A stretch of 64,000 nt of DNA from Thalassobellus sp050294475 (lineage in GTDB: Bacteria > Bacteroidota > Bacteroidia > Flavobacteriales > Flavobacteriaceae), in contig JBNKOE010000013.1 in assembly GCA_050294475.1 (NCBI GenBank), positions 186,001 through 250,000 on the forward strand. Direction: 5' to 3'. The notes below the pieces were generated by a model. It was not told the origin of the DNA, searched no databases, and worked only from the letters and a program-made list of their open reading frames with translations. Made by a program: the position numbers and the translations under genes. This document shows, piece by piece, positions 17,352-26,146 of this stretch. The number at the start of each line of letters is the position of its first letter. The stretch's first letter is position 1.

Positions 17352-18342
17352 AAAATCAAAGACATTCAAAGAGAAAACCAAAGCTATTCAGGAATTGATA
17401 AACACCACTCTTTACATTCTTGAAAATTTTGGTATTCCAGTGGATGGCACCCCAAGGAGATTAGAAAGAATGGCCATTTCTTTTTTAGCTTGTGGCGATA
17501 TTAAATCACTTAAAGATTTTAAAAAAGTAAAAGATTTAAATAGCAATTACTCATTAAAAACTAGAGATGTAATTGACTATATAAATAAATATTTCTCTGA
17601 AAATATTAGCTCAGGTTCTTATGATGATATAAGAAGAAAAGACTTAAAACTATTGACGGTTGCCGAGATTGTATTACGTTCAAGTCCAAATTCTGCGACA
17701 AATGATTCTACCAGAGGTTATTGTATTAATCCAATGTATGCTGAACTTATAAAAAGTTTTGGCTCAAAAAACTGGAATGATTTGGTTTCAACAAAATTAA
17801 AGAGCGTTGAGCCATTGAGTCAAAAATTAAAAAGAGAAAGAGAATTACAAAAAGTATCTGTTACACTTCCTTCTGGAGGTAAGCTTGAATTTTCAGCAGG
17901 AGAACATAATGACTTGCAGAAAGCTATTATTGAAGATTTTTTACCTAGATATGGTTATGATGCAGAAGTTTTATATGTTGGAGACACAGCTGACAAATAT
18001 CTTCACCTTGAAGAAAAGCATCTTGAAGCTTTGAACTTCTTCGAAATATCACACGAAGAGTTACCTGATGTAATTGCGTATTCAAAATCTAAGAATTGGC
18101 TCTATCTAATAGAAGCAGTTCACTCTTCAGGTCCAATCAGTGAAATCCGACTTTTGCAACTTCAAAAACTTACAGAGAAATGTTCAGCTGAAATTGTCTA
18201 TGTTACGGCATTTTTGACAAGACCTAAATTTCGTCAATTTATGGTTGATATAGCTTGGGAAACTGAAGTATGGATAGCAGATAATCCTGACCATTTAGTA
18301 CATTTTAATGGAGATAAATTCCTTGGACCTTATAAAGGATAA
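17329..18342 (+). CDS. BsuBI/PstI-family type II restriction endonuclease
   Basis: The 337-residue protein has two regions. The N-terminal helical DNA-binding region (about 10-175) contains GIPVDGTPRRLERMAISFLA and LRSSPNSATNDSTRGYCI. The C-terminal nuclease domain contains ELPDVIAYSKSKNWLYLIEA, VHSSGPISEIR, VYVTAFLTRPKFRQF, AWETEVWIADNPDH and HFNGDKFLGPYK. This is the signature of the BsuBI/PstI family, with acidic residues at about 246 and 262 as likely metal ligands. The ATG lies 23 nt before the methyltransferase stop, in another frame, so translation is probably coupled. The founding enzymes cut CTGCAG and pair with m6A methylases, whereas this one pairs with an m5C methylase, so specificity may differ. 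The gene appears intact. Confidence 0.92.
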   Translation: MKQYINPEKSKTFKEKTKAIQELINTTLYILENFGIPVDGTPRRLERMAISFLACGDIKSLKDFKKVKDLNSNYSLKTRDVIDYINKYFSENISSGSYDDIRRKDLKLLTVAEIVLRSSPNSATNDSTRGYCINPMYAELIKSFGSKNWNDLVSTKLKSVEPLSQKLKRERELQKVSVTLPSGGKLEFSAGEHNDLQKAIIEDFLPRYGYDAEVLYVGDTADKYLHLEEKHLEALNFFEISHEELPDVIAYSKSKNWLYLIEAVHSSGPISEIRLLQLQKLTEKCSAEIVYVTAFLTRPKFRQFMVDIAWETEVWIADNPDHLVHFNGDKFLGPYKG

Positions 18343-18351
18343 AAAACACTA

Positions 18352-18421
18352 AAACACAACAATATGTATAGTGAATAGCACCCTGCGGGATGCTACGACA
18401 CCATACACAAACCGATAAGCG
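18352..18421. repeat. Right boundary module of the R-M cassette
   Basis: AAACACAAC (18352-18360) is the reverse complement of the left GTTGTGTTT. It is followed by a long imperfect hairpin with outer arms TGTATAGTG / CACCATACA (18365-18373, 18399-18407; one mismatch) and an inner CCCTGCGGG core. The module ends with GATAAGCG (18414-18421), the reverse complement of the left CGCTTATC. It begins 10 bp after the endonuclease stop. Confidence 0.65.
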
Positions 18422-18432
18422 TAACCATAAAA

Positions 18433-19563
18433 TCACTCTCCACAAATTTCCTTTAAAACCGACAAATAATCAGCTCTATTTTTAAGAAAATCTTTATCTG
18501 AAACATCAATAATTTTAACATTAAAATCAGATTGTGTTTTTAAAAACTCTAAATAGCCTGTGTTTATTTTTTCAAGATAATCATCGGCAATATTTTGCTC
18601 ATAATCGCGTCCGCGTTTTTTAATATTGGCTTGTAAACGTTCTGTATTCTGGTATAAATACACATATAAATCTGGTTTCCGTAACTCTTTATACATTAAA
18701 TAAAAGAGCTTTCGGTACAACATAAACTCATCGTCTTGTAAAGTGATTTTTGAAAATATGAGTGACTTAAACACATCATAATCACTAACAATAAAGTCTT
18801 TAAATAAATCGAGTTGCGATAAATCATCAGAAATTTGCTGATATCTATCAGCTAAAAAAGACATTTCTAAAGGAAATGAATAACGCTGCGCATCTTCATA
18901 AAACTTTGGTAAAAATGGGTTGTCGGCAAAACGCTCTAAAATCAATTTTGCATTAAAATCGTGTGCTATTTTGGTTGCTAAACTCGTTTTTCCAGCACCT
19001 ATATTACCTTCAATAGCAATGTAACCATGCTTAGCTAAGTTACAAGCCTTTGTTGGGTTTTTTAGCCAAATTTTAATAGATTCTAAAACAGAAACATCGT
19101 TACATTCACTTAATAAAACCGAAATTTCTTTTTCAAATTTTGGGTGTTTTACTTTTGATGCAATATCGTTAAGCGGTTGCAATACAAACCTGCGTTTACT
19201 CATTTCAGGGTGCGGTACTTGCAAGGTTTCTGTATCTATAATTTGGTCTTCGGCTAAAACAATATCTAAATCTATAGTTCTAGCTTCGTAACCAACACCA
19301 TCGCTTCTTGTTCGCCCTAATTGGGTTTCAATATCCAATAAGTTATCAAGCACCTCTTGAGGTTGCAAATCGCTTTCTAAAACCAAACAGCAATTAAGAA
19401 AATCGTCACTTTCAAACCCAAATGCTGGCGATTTATAAACTTTAGAAATTAGTTTAATATTCCCAATACGAATATGTATAGCATCAGCGGCAGCTTGTAA
19501 ATGCTTAAATTTATCGCCTTTATTGCTCCCTAATGCTATATGATATGTTGTTGGTTTCATCAT
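18433..19563 (-). CDS. folK: Fused HPPK (FolK) - deoxynucleoside kinase
   Basis: The 376-residue protein has two enzymes. Residues about 1-165 are 6-hydroxymethyl-7,8-dihydropterin pyrophosphokinase of folate synthesis (HIALGSNKGDKFKHL, SPAFGFESDDFLN, LGRTRSDGVGYEARTIDLDI, PHPEMSKRRFVLQPL). Residues about 180-376 are a deoxynucleoside kinase with P-loop IEGNIGAGKTSLA, LILERFADNPFL, LEMSFLADRYQQ and the LID-like IKKRGRDYEQNI. Each half is near the length of its free-standing family, so this looks like a true fusion with no frameshift. Such fusions are known in Flavobacteria (recall). The gene is divergent from the queuosine precursor transporter gene, 69 bp apart. Confidence 0.9.
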   Translation of the reverse strand: MMKPTTYHIALGSNKGDKFKHLQAAADAIHIRIGNIKLISKVYKSPAFGFESDDFLNCCLVLESDLQPQEVLDNLLDIETQLGRTRSDGVGYEARTIDLDIVLAEDQIIDTETLQVPHPEMSKRRFVLQPLNDIASKVKHPKFEKEISVLLSECNDVSVLESIKIWLKNPTKACNLAKHGYIAIEGNIGAGKTSLATKIAHDFNAKLILERFADNPFLPKFYEDAQRYSFPLEMSFLADRYQQISDDLSQLDLFKDFIVSDYDVFKSLIFSKITLQDDEFMLYRKLFYLMYKELRKPDLYVYLYQNTERLQANIKKRGRDYEQNIADDYLEKINTGYLEFLKTQSDFNVKIIDVSDKDFLKNRADYLSVLKEICGE

Positions 19564-19632
19564 AGAAAGGCAAAATAATGAAAAGTAAATGGTTTCCTTT
19601 ATATTTACAGAAGCTATTTATTCACAAATTGT

Positions 19633-20337
19633 ATGACATTAAAAGATAAGCTTGCTGCTCAACGTATATACATCCTTTTAGGCGCTTTGTTTATAACATC
19701 ATTAGTGGTTTCAAATCTTATTTTTCAAAAATTCTTTTATTGGTATCCGTTCGATATTGAAATTTTTGGTAGTAAACTTTTTGAAATCTCAGTTGGTATT
19801 TTACCTTACCCTATCACCTTTTTAATAACCGATTTAATAAGTGAAATTTACGGTAAAAAACGTGCCAATGATGTTGTGGTTACTGGTATTTTTGCCTCAT
19901 TATTTTCGCTTTTAATTATTTATACTGCTAATAGTGTTCCAGCTACATCGTGGTCTTACGTTAAAAATGATATGTTTAATACTGTTTTTGGTAATTCGGC
20001 TATTGCTGTTTTTGCAAGTATGCTCGCTTATTTGTTTGCTCAGTTTATAGACATTCAAATCTATCATTTCTGGAAACGACTTACCAAAGGAAAACATCTT
20101 TGGTTGCGTAACAACTTTTCAACCTGGTTTTCTCAATTTGTTGACACCTTTACTATAGTTACCTTACTATGTTCTTTTGATATTATTAAATGGGAAAATT
20201 TTAAAGGTTTGCTTATTAGCGGCTTTCTATTTAAAGTAATAATAGCTGCTTGCGACACACCATTTTTATATCTAGGTGTTTATCTATTTAGAAAACGATT
20301 TAACTTAAAAATAAATGAAGAAATTGACTTGTTATAA
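19633..20337 (+). CDS. Queuosine precursor transporter (YhhQ/VUT family)
   Basis: The 234-residue membrane protein has about six transmembrane segments. Family motifs are SNLIFQKFFYWYPF, PYPITFLITDLISEIYGKKRA, VPATSW, AYLFAQFIDIQIYHFWKRLT and WLRNNFSTWFSQFVDTF. The family (formerly DUF165) imports preQ0/preQ1 for tRNA queuosine modification. No queuosine synthesis gene is in the window. The region before it is short, and only a weak TATATTTA box (19602) is seen. Confidence 0.88.
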   Translation: MTLKDKLAAQRIYILLGALFITSLVVSNLIFQKFFYWYPFDIEIFGSKLFEISVGILPYPITFLITDLISEIYGKKRANDVVVTGIFASLFSLLIIYTANSVPATSWSYVKNDMFNTVFGNSAIAVFASMLAYLFAQFIDIQIYHFWKRLTKGKHLWLRNNFSTWFSQFVDTFTIVTLLCSFDIIKWENFKGLLISGFLFKVIIAACDTPFLYLGVYLFRKRFNLKINEEIDLL

Positions 20338-20381
20338 ATAAAATTTAGTACTAGATTAACGCATCCATACGTTTTTGCTTA

Positions 20382-20389
20382 TATATTTG
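20382..20389 (+). promoter_or_regulatory. -7 promoter element for the AsmA-like gene
   Basis: TATATTTG fits TAnnTTTG 61 bp before the start codon. No good TTTG is seen at the -33 position. Confidence 0.5.
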
Positions 20390-20449
20390 CACGAGAAAAC
20401 CTTATAAGGTAAAGAATCCCAAATTCTTCCTAATGAAAAAACAAAAATT

Positions 20450-23125
20450 ATGAAAAAAGCTTTAAAAATCTTCGGAATTAGCATTCTAATTATTTTAACC
20501 CTTTTAATAGCCATTCCTTTCGCTTTTCAAGGACAAATTAAAGACATGGTAAAACGCTTTATAAACGAAAACGTAAACGCCAAAGTAGAATTTAGCGATG
20601 TTAGTTTAAGTTTTATTAGAAATTTTCCACAAGCTCATATAAGTGTAAGCGATTTAACTATTACTAATTTTGAACCTTTTAAAGACGAAACCTTTGCTGT
20701 TGCTAAAGACATTTCGTTTAGCATGTCGGTTAAAGAATTATTTAAAAAAGCAAACGCCCCTATTGTTGTAAACAGTATAACAGTTAACGAAGCGCTTTTA
20801 ACCCTTAAAACAGATAAGTTTGGCAACAATAACTACGATATTACCAAAGAAGATGAAAACCCTTCGGCTTCAGACAGTAAAAGTAGCTTTTCGTTTAGTT
20901 TAGAAAATTATAGTATTAGTAAAAGTGCTTTAACATATTTAGATGAAGCTTCTAATATTTTAATTCAAGTTACAGAACTTAACCATAAAGGGCATGGTAT
21001 TTTTTCAGCTGAAAACTCAGAATTAAATACAAAAAGTGATGCTAATATTAGTTTTACCATTGATAGTACAAATTACTTAAGTAGTAACCCTGTTAAATTA
21101 GATGCTTTAATTGGTTTAGATTTAAACAATGGCGTTTATACTTTTAAGGAAAACAAAGGCTTTATAAATCAATTACCATTAGAATTTAAAGGCTCTGTAA
21201 AAATGTTAGAAAATGGACAAGACATTGACATTGCATTTGAAAACCCTGAGTCTGATTTTAAAAATTTCTTAGCAGTAATACCTAAAGAATATTCAAAAAA
21301 TATAGAAGACGTTCAAACTACTGGCGATTTTAAAGTAAATGGTGTTATAAAAGGAATAAATTCAGACGAAACTATTCCTAATTTAGATATCAATATAACA
21401 TCTAACAACGCCTCATTTAAATATCCTGATTTACCAAAACGTGTTGAAAACATTTCTATAAATACTTCAATTAAAAACACAACAGGACATGTAGATGATA
21501 CCTATGTAACTATTGAAAAGTTAAATTTTAAAATTGATGATGATGTTTTTAAATCTTCTGCTAGTTTAAAAAACATCACTAAAAATATGCTAGTAAATGC
21601 AAACATTGATGGTGTTTTAAATTTAGCAAATATTACAAAAGTTTATCCTATTGAGTTAGACAATACATTAAGTGGTATTTTAAAAGCAAAAGTAAACACA
21701 GCATTTGATATGAATGCTATTGAAACCAATGCATATGAACGTATTAAAAACAATGGATTAGCAAGTATTACCAATTTTATATTCTCATCAGAAGACATTG
21801 TAAATCCTATTCATATTTATGAGGCTAACATGACTTTTGACCCTGAAACAGTATCTTTAAACAACTTTAAAGCCAAAACAGGTGATAGCGATTTAAATGC
21901 TACTGGATCCATTAAAAATTTACTTGGATTTTTATTAAAAGACAACACTTTAAAAGGAAACTTTAATATGAATTCAAATTTATTTAAAGTAAGTGATTTT
22001 ATGACACCCGATGAAGATGTTGCCACAGAAAATAAAACAACAACACCTGAAGAATCATTAAAAATCCCAGCTTTTTTAGATTGCACAATTAACGCCAATG
22101 CTAAAACAGTTGTGTACGATAATTTAAGCTTAAAAGATGTAAAAGGAACCCTTTTAATAAAAGACCAACAAGCCAATTTAAAAGATTTAACATCTAGTTT
22201 ATTTGATGGTGCATTAGCTGTTTCTGGAAATGTATCTACAAAAAATGACACACCTACTTTTAATGTAAACCTTAATGCCAATGGATTCGACATTGCTAAA
22301 TCTTTTAAAAATTTAGAACTGTTACAAAACTTAGCACCTATTGCAAAACTACTTCAGGGAAAACTAAACACTAGCATTAACTTATCGGGTGATTTAGATA
22401 ATGAATTCTCACCTAATTTAAATACCGTTTCTGGAAATGCGTTAGCTGAATTATTAGCTACAAGAATTGGTGGCAACCAAAGTGAACTTATGAATAAACT
22501 TGAAGGAGCTTTAGGTTTTATAGATTTTAACAAACTTGATTTAAAAGACTTAAAAACCAAACTGGAATTTGCAAATGGCAAAGTAAGTGTAAAACCTTTC
22601 GATTTAAAATATGAAGATATAGCCATCACCGTTTCTGGAAGTCATGGTTTTGACAAAACACTAGATTATAGTGCTATTTTTAACGTGCCTGCTAAATATT
22701 TAGGTAGTGAAGTAAATAGACTTATTGGTAAAATTAATGATGCCGAAGTGAACAAAATAGCAATTCCTATAACTGCTAATATTGGTGGAAGTTATACTAG
22801 TCCATCGGTAAAAACCGACTTAACAAGTGGTGTATCAAACCTAACTAAACAACTTGTTGAAATTGAAAAACAAAAACTCCTTAACCAAGGAAAAGATAAA
22901 GTAGCAGATTTAATTGGTAATGTTATTGGTGGTAATAAAACGAAAACAGACTCGGTTAAACAACAACAAAACAATGCGGTTAAAGATGTTTTTAATGACA
23001 TTATTGGTAACAAAAAGCCTAATACTGATACTACATCTACTACCAACACAACCAAAGACGCTGTTAAAAATGCATTAGGTGGTTTATTAGGTGGAAAGAA
23101 AAAACAAAAAGATACTATTAATTAA
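20450..23125 (+). CDS. AsmA-like inner-membrane-anchored protein
   Basis: The 891-residue protein has one N-terminal transmembrane segment (ISILIILTLLIAIPFAF) followed by a long repetitive beta-rich periplasmic region typical of the AsmA/TamB-like group. The opening VKRFINENVNAKVEFSDVSLSFIRNFPQ is characteristic of Bacteroidota members. The C-terminal 110 residues are low complexity, rich in Lys, Asn, Thr and Gly (NKTKTDSVKQQQNN, GGLLGGKKKQ). Related proteins form hydrophobic-groove bridges that move lipids between membranes; that role is inferred. It is transcribed alone with its own promoter. The short reverse-strand reading frames inside it are artefacts of its base composition. Confidence 0.82.
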   Translation: MKKALKIFGISILIILTLLIAIPFAFQGQIKDMVKRFINENVNAKVEFSDVSLSFIRNFPQAHISVSDLTITNFEPFKDETFAVAKDISFSMSVKELFKKANAPIVVNSITVNEALLTLKTDKFGNNNYDITKEDENPSASDSKSSFSFSLENYSISKSALTYLDEASNILIQVTELNHKGHGIFSAENSELNTKSDANISFTIDSTNYLSSNPVKLDALIGLDLNNGVYTFKENKGFINQLPLEFKGSVKMLENGQDIDIAFENPESDFKNFLAVIPKEYSKNIEDVQTTGDFKVNGVIKGINSDETIPNLDINITSNNASFKYPDLPKRVENISINTSIKNTTGHVDDTYVTIEKLNFKIDDDVFKSSASLKNITKNMLVNANIDGVLNLANITKVYPIELDNTLSGILKAKVNTAFDMNAIETNAYERIKNNGLASITNFIFSSEDIVNPIHIYEANMTFDPETVSLNNFKAKTGDSDLNATGSIKNLLGFLLKDNTLKGNFNMNSNLFKVSDFMTPDEDVATENKTTTPEESLKIPAFLDCTINANAKTVVYDNLSLKDVKGTLLIKDQQANLKDLTSSLFDGALAVSGNVSTKNDTPTFNVNLNANGFDIAKSFKNLELLQNLAPIAKLLQGKLNTSINLSGDLDNEFSPNLNTVSGNALAELLATRIGGNQSELMNKLEGALGFIDFNKLDLKDLKTKLEFANGKVSVKPFDLKYEDIAITVSGSHGFDKTLDYSAIFNVPAKYLGSEVNRLIGKINDAEVNKIAIPITANIGGSYTSPSVKTDLTSGVSNLTKQLVEIEKQKLLNQGKDKVADLIGNVIGGNKTKTDSVKQQQNNAVKDVFNDIIGNKKPNTDTTSTTNTTKDAVKNALGGLLGGKKKQKDTIN

Positions 23126-23219
23126 CAATTAAAACTTTTATAGCGTTTTAGTTAGTAATTAATAGTATCTATATTAATGGTTTACTGAATTAGTTTCTGT
23201 TTATACAAAAATAAAACCT

Positions 23220-23227
23220 TATCTTTG
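23220..23227 (+). promoter_or_regulatory. -7 promoter element for rpsU
   Basis: TATCTTTG matches TAnnTTTG 194 bp before the rpsU ATG, implying an unusually long leader of about 190 nt. That leader contains a tight hairpin at 23374-23392. Confidence 0.5.
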
Positions 23228-23373
23228 TTGCGTTCTTTTTCAAGAAAAAATTTCTACAGTAAAAAATATCACATTTTTAACTTCACAGAAATGACGTTTT
23301 TTGATTAACAAACAAAAACGTTTTAACACAGAAAATAAGAGGATTATTTAAATATTCTCGATTAAGAATTCAT

Positions 23374-23392
23374 TTTTAGGACAATCCTAAAA
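23374..23392 (+). promoter_or_regulatory. Hairpin in the rpsU leader
   Basis: TTTTAGGA-CAA-TCCTAAAA is a perfect 8-bp stem with a 3-nt loop, ending 28 nt before the rpsU start. The left arm contains AGGA, the only Shine-Dalgarno-like string in the leader, so it would be sequestered. A control role is inference. Confidence 0.4.
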
Positions 23393-23420
23393 TAACAAAT
23401 CAATTAATTAAAAATTATAT

Positions 23421-23615
23421 ATGTTAAAAATTATTATTAAAGACGGCGAAAACATAGAACGCGCTTTAAAACGTTATAAGCGTAAACACAGAAACATTAA
23501 AGTAATGCAAAACTTAAGAGAAAGTCAATTTTTCACTAAGCCTTCTGTTAAAAGACGTCGTCAAATTCAAAAAGCTGAATACATTCAAAACTTAAGAGAC
23601 CAAGAAGAAATTTAG
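23421..23615 (+). CDS. rpsU: 30S ribosomal protein bS21
   Basis: The 64-residue basic protein matches bS21: MLKIIIKDGENIERALKRYK, followed by RKHRNIKVMQNLRESQFF and KPSVKRRRQIQKAEYI. In Bacteroidota, bS21 with bS18 and bS6 holds the anti-Shine-Dalgarno end of 16S rRNA, which explains why most genes here lack SD sequences. No SD is seen directly before this ATG. The gene is monocistronic, with a long leader and a strong terminator. Confidence 0.97.
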   Translation: MLKIIIKDGENIERALKRYKRKHRNIKVMQNLRESQFFTKPSVKRRRQIQKAEYIQNLRDQEEI

Positions 23616-23642
23616 TCTTTAACGCTCTACCCAAATATATGT

Positions 23643-23675
23643 CCCGTTTATAACATCTTTATAAACGGGATTTTT
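23643..23675. terminator. Terminator between rpsU and the DUF2797 gene
   Basis: CCCGTTTATA / TATAAACGGG is a perfect 10-bp stem with a 7-nt loop followed by ATTTTT. It ends rpsU and may also end the convergent DUF2797 gene. Confidence 0.85.
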
Positions 23676-24468
23676 AATTTACAGAAATATTTACTACTAA
23701 TCCTTCGTTTGAGCGAATATTAAAAACCGTATTATCTTCAAAAATTAAATATTGTCCTTTTATTCCAACCAATTTACCCGAATATTGCTGTTCTTTTATA
23801 ATATTTAAACTCTTAGGTTTTTCTGGATATTTTAAAACAGGAAACTCTAAGTTAGTTTCGGTATTACTTTCTATAAAATAATCTTTGGCTTCATCAGGAA
23901 TATATTGTTTTAACCGCTCACGCCACTCAACTAAATCTTCATCTTTTATATCATTTTTGAGCATCTTACGCCAATTGGTTTTATCGGATACATGACTTTT
24001 TAAAGCAACTTCTGTAATTCCTGCTAAATACCTATTAGGTACTTCAACAATTTCTATAGCTTCATGTGCTCCTTGATCAATCCAACGAGTAGGCACTTGG
24101 TTTTTTCTTGTAACACCCACTTTTACATTACTAGAATTTGCTAAATACACAATATGAGGCTGTAATTGTACTTTCTTTTCAAACTCTAAATCACGGTCTT
24201 CTATTCCCAAATGTGCTTTACTTAACTCTGGTCGCATAATCCAATCGGCTGCCTGAGGCACTTCATAAAAACACTGTTTATCAAAACCTTGTCTGTAAAT
24301 TGGCTTATCTAAACCACAATTTAAACACTGATACTTAACAAATTGAATTGTAATATCTTTATTTAATAACTGATTTATATTTAAAAAGTCGTTTTCAAAT
24401 ACCAAATAATATTGAATAGGTTGAGAAAACTCTGTTTCCATTTTTGTTAAAACACCTTGGTAGGTCAT
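23674..24468 (-). CDS. DUF2797 family protein
   Basis: The 264-residue soluble protein has the DUF2797 pattern: VKYQCLNCGLDKPIYRQGFD with a CxxC (probably metal binding, partner Cys in QCFYEVPQAADWIMRPE), then VYLANSSNVKVGVTRKNQVP and TRWIDQGAHEAIEI. The central segment resembles a GIY-YIG-like fold (VYLAN, KVGVTR, TRWIDQGA), which suggests nucleic acid contact, but no function is established. It is divergent from the GH3-like gene, 42 bp between starts. Confidence 0.8.
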   Translation of the reverse strand: MTYQGVLTKMETEFSQPIQYYLVFENDFLNINQLLNKDITIQFVKYQCLNCGLDKPIYRQGFDKQCFYEVPQAADWIMRPELSKAHLGIEDRDLEFEKKVQLQPHIVYLANSSNVKVGVTRKNQVPTRWIDQGAHEAIEIVEVPNRYLAGITEVALKSHVSDKTNWRKMLKNDIKDEDLVEWRERLKQYIPDEAKDYFIESNTETNLEFPVLKYPEKPKSLNIIKEQQYSGKLVGIKGQYLIFEDNTVFNIRSNEGLVVNISVN

Positions 24469-24510
24469 AAAAAAAAGTATTATTTTTAAGAACTTAAATA
24501 TAAAACAAAT

Positions 24511-26025
24511 ATGCCAATACCATTAGTTAATTCTGTTGCTTCTTGGTTTTTAAAAAAACGATTTCATCAAATTGAATTATTTTTAAAATACCCAAATGAA
24601 GTACAAAACGAATTGCTTTTAAGTCTTTTAGATATTGCTAAAGACACCGAAATTGGCAAAGAATATGACTTTGCTTCTATAAAAAATTACAGAGAATTTT
24701 CAGAACGCATACCCATAAAAAATTATGATGGTTGGCAAAATGTTATTGAACGCTCTATGAAGGGTGAAAACAATCTTTTTTGGCCAACACCAATTAAATG
24801 GTTTGCAAAATCTAGTGGAACTACACGAGCAAAAAGTAAATTTATCCCAGTTAGCCAAGAATCGTTAGAAGATTGTCATTATGCAGCCGGTAAAGATTTA
24901 TTGTGCATGTATTTAAACAATAATGAAAATTCACAATTATTTACAGGAAAGAGTTTACGCTTAGGAGGCAGTAAAGAATTACTAAAAAAGAACGGAACTA
25001 TAGTTGGCGATTTATCGGCTATTTTAATTGACAACATGCCTTTTTGGGCAGAATTTAGCAGCACTCCAAGCAATAGAGTGTCATTAATGAACGATTGGGA
25101 ACATAAAATGCAAGCTATTGTTGATGAAACGATCAATGAAAATGTAACCAGTCTTGCGGGTGTACCATCATGGATGCTGGTATTACTTAATAATGTTCTA
25201 GAAACTACTAACAAACAAAATCTACATGATGCTTGGCCCAATTTAGAAGTGTATTTCCATGGAGGCGTAAGCTTTACACCTTATAAAGATCAGTATAAAA
25301 AAATACTACCTAAAAAAGATTTTAAGTATTACGAAATTTACAATGCCTCGGAAGGTTTTTTTGCAATTCAAGATGAAAACAACTCTAACGAATTACTTTT
25401 AATGTTAGATTATGGTATTTTTTATGAATTTATTCCAACAGATATTTACGCAACACCTGATGAAAAAGCGATTCCTTTAAGCGACGTTAAGTTAAACCAA
25501 AATTATGCGGTTATTATAACCACTAATGCAGGTTTATGGCGTTATAAAATTGGCGATACTGTTAGGTTTACTTCATTAAAACCATACAGAATAAAAGTTA
25601 CAGGCCGCACCAAACATCATATTAATGTTTTTGGAGAAGAACTCATTATTGAAAATGCTGAAGACGCTTTAAAAAAAGTATGTAAGCGTACAAAAGCTGA
25701 AATTGTTGATTATACTGCCGCACCTATTTTTATGGAAGGCAAAGAAAAAGGAGGTCACGAATGGCTTATTGAATTTAAAACGCCTCCTAAAGACATTCAT
25801 TATTTTAATGAACTATTTGATAATGCTTTAAAAGCATTAAACTCTGATTATGAAGCAAAGCGTTATAACAACATAACTCTTAATAAGCCAAAAATTAATA
25901 TTGCTCGTGAAAATTTGTTTTATGATTGGTTAAAACAAAATGACAAATTAGGAGGACAACACAAAATACCTCGTCTTTCAAATACTAGAGATTATATGGA
26001 GGATTTACTAAGATTAAATTCTTAA
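24511..26025 (+). CDS. GH3-family acyl-adenylate/acyl-amido synthetase-like protein
   Basis: The 504-residue protein belongs to the GH3 (plant auxin-responsive) branch of ANL adenylating enzymes, common in Flavobacteria with unknown substrate. The ATP-binding loop is FAKSSGTTRAKSKFIPVS. Later motifs are SLAGVPSWMLVLL, YNASEGFFAIQD, GLWRYKIGDTVRFTSL and the hinge ITGRT-like VTGRTKHHINVFGEE. All adenylation motifs appear intact. It is likely to join an acid to an amine or thiol through an acyl-adenylate. It has no signal peptide. No partner genes in the operon hint at its substrate. Confidence 0.85.
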   Translation: MPIPLVNSVASWFLKKRFHQIELFLKYPNEVQNELLLSLLDIAKDTEIGKEYDFASIKNYREFSERIPIKNYDGWQNVIERSMKGENNLFWPTPIKWFAKSSGTTRAKSKFIPVSQESLEDCHYAAGKDLLCMYLNNNENSQLFTGKSLRLGGSKELLKKNGTIVGDLSAILIDNMPFWAEFSSTPSNRVSLMNDWEHKMQAIVDETINENVTSLAGVPSWMLVLLNNVLETTNKQNLHDAWPNLEVYFHGGVSFTPYKDQYKKILPKKDFKYYEIYNASEGFFAIQDENNSNELLLMLDYGIFYEFIPTDIYATPDEKAIPLSDVKLNQNYAVIITTNAGLWRYKIGDTVRFTSLKPYRIKVTGRTKHHINVFGEELIIENAEDALKKVCKRTKAEIVDYTAAPIFMEGKEKGGHEWLIEFKTPPKDIHYFNELFDNALKALNSDYEAKRYNNITLNKPKINIARENLFYDWLKQNDKLGGQHKIPRLSNTRDYMEDLLRLNS

Positions 26026-26109
26026 TCATATAGCTATCTTCGATTAAATGCACACTTAAAAGTTTTTAAACGAGTATATCTTCTTGTTGTCTAAAACAAA
26101 AACAAAACC

Positions 26110-26140
26110 TTTGTATATGTGCTAATTAAGTATACTTTTG
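26110..26140 (+). promoter_or_regulatory. Strong orphan promoter in the GH3-clpX gap
   Basis: TTTG (26110-26113), exactly 19 bp, TACTTTTG (26133-26140) fits the Bacteroidota consensus fully, yet no + strand protein gene follows. It would drive the candidate small RNA below. Confidence 0.65.
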
Positions 26141-26146
26141 ACAAAG

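Noticed and set aside
18352..18421. Calling the right R-M boundary a true integron attC site
   Set aside because: The ends do not match the classical RYYYAAC/GTTRRRY core strictly (ACACAAC/GTTGTGT each miss one position) and no integrase is in the window, so it is reported only as attC-like.
21817..22293. 158-codon reading frame on the - strand within the AsmA-like gene
   Set aside because: Shadow frame: low-complexity Ser/Leu/Lys translation opposite a well-supported gene.
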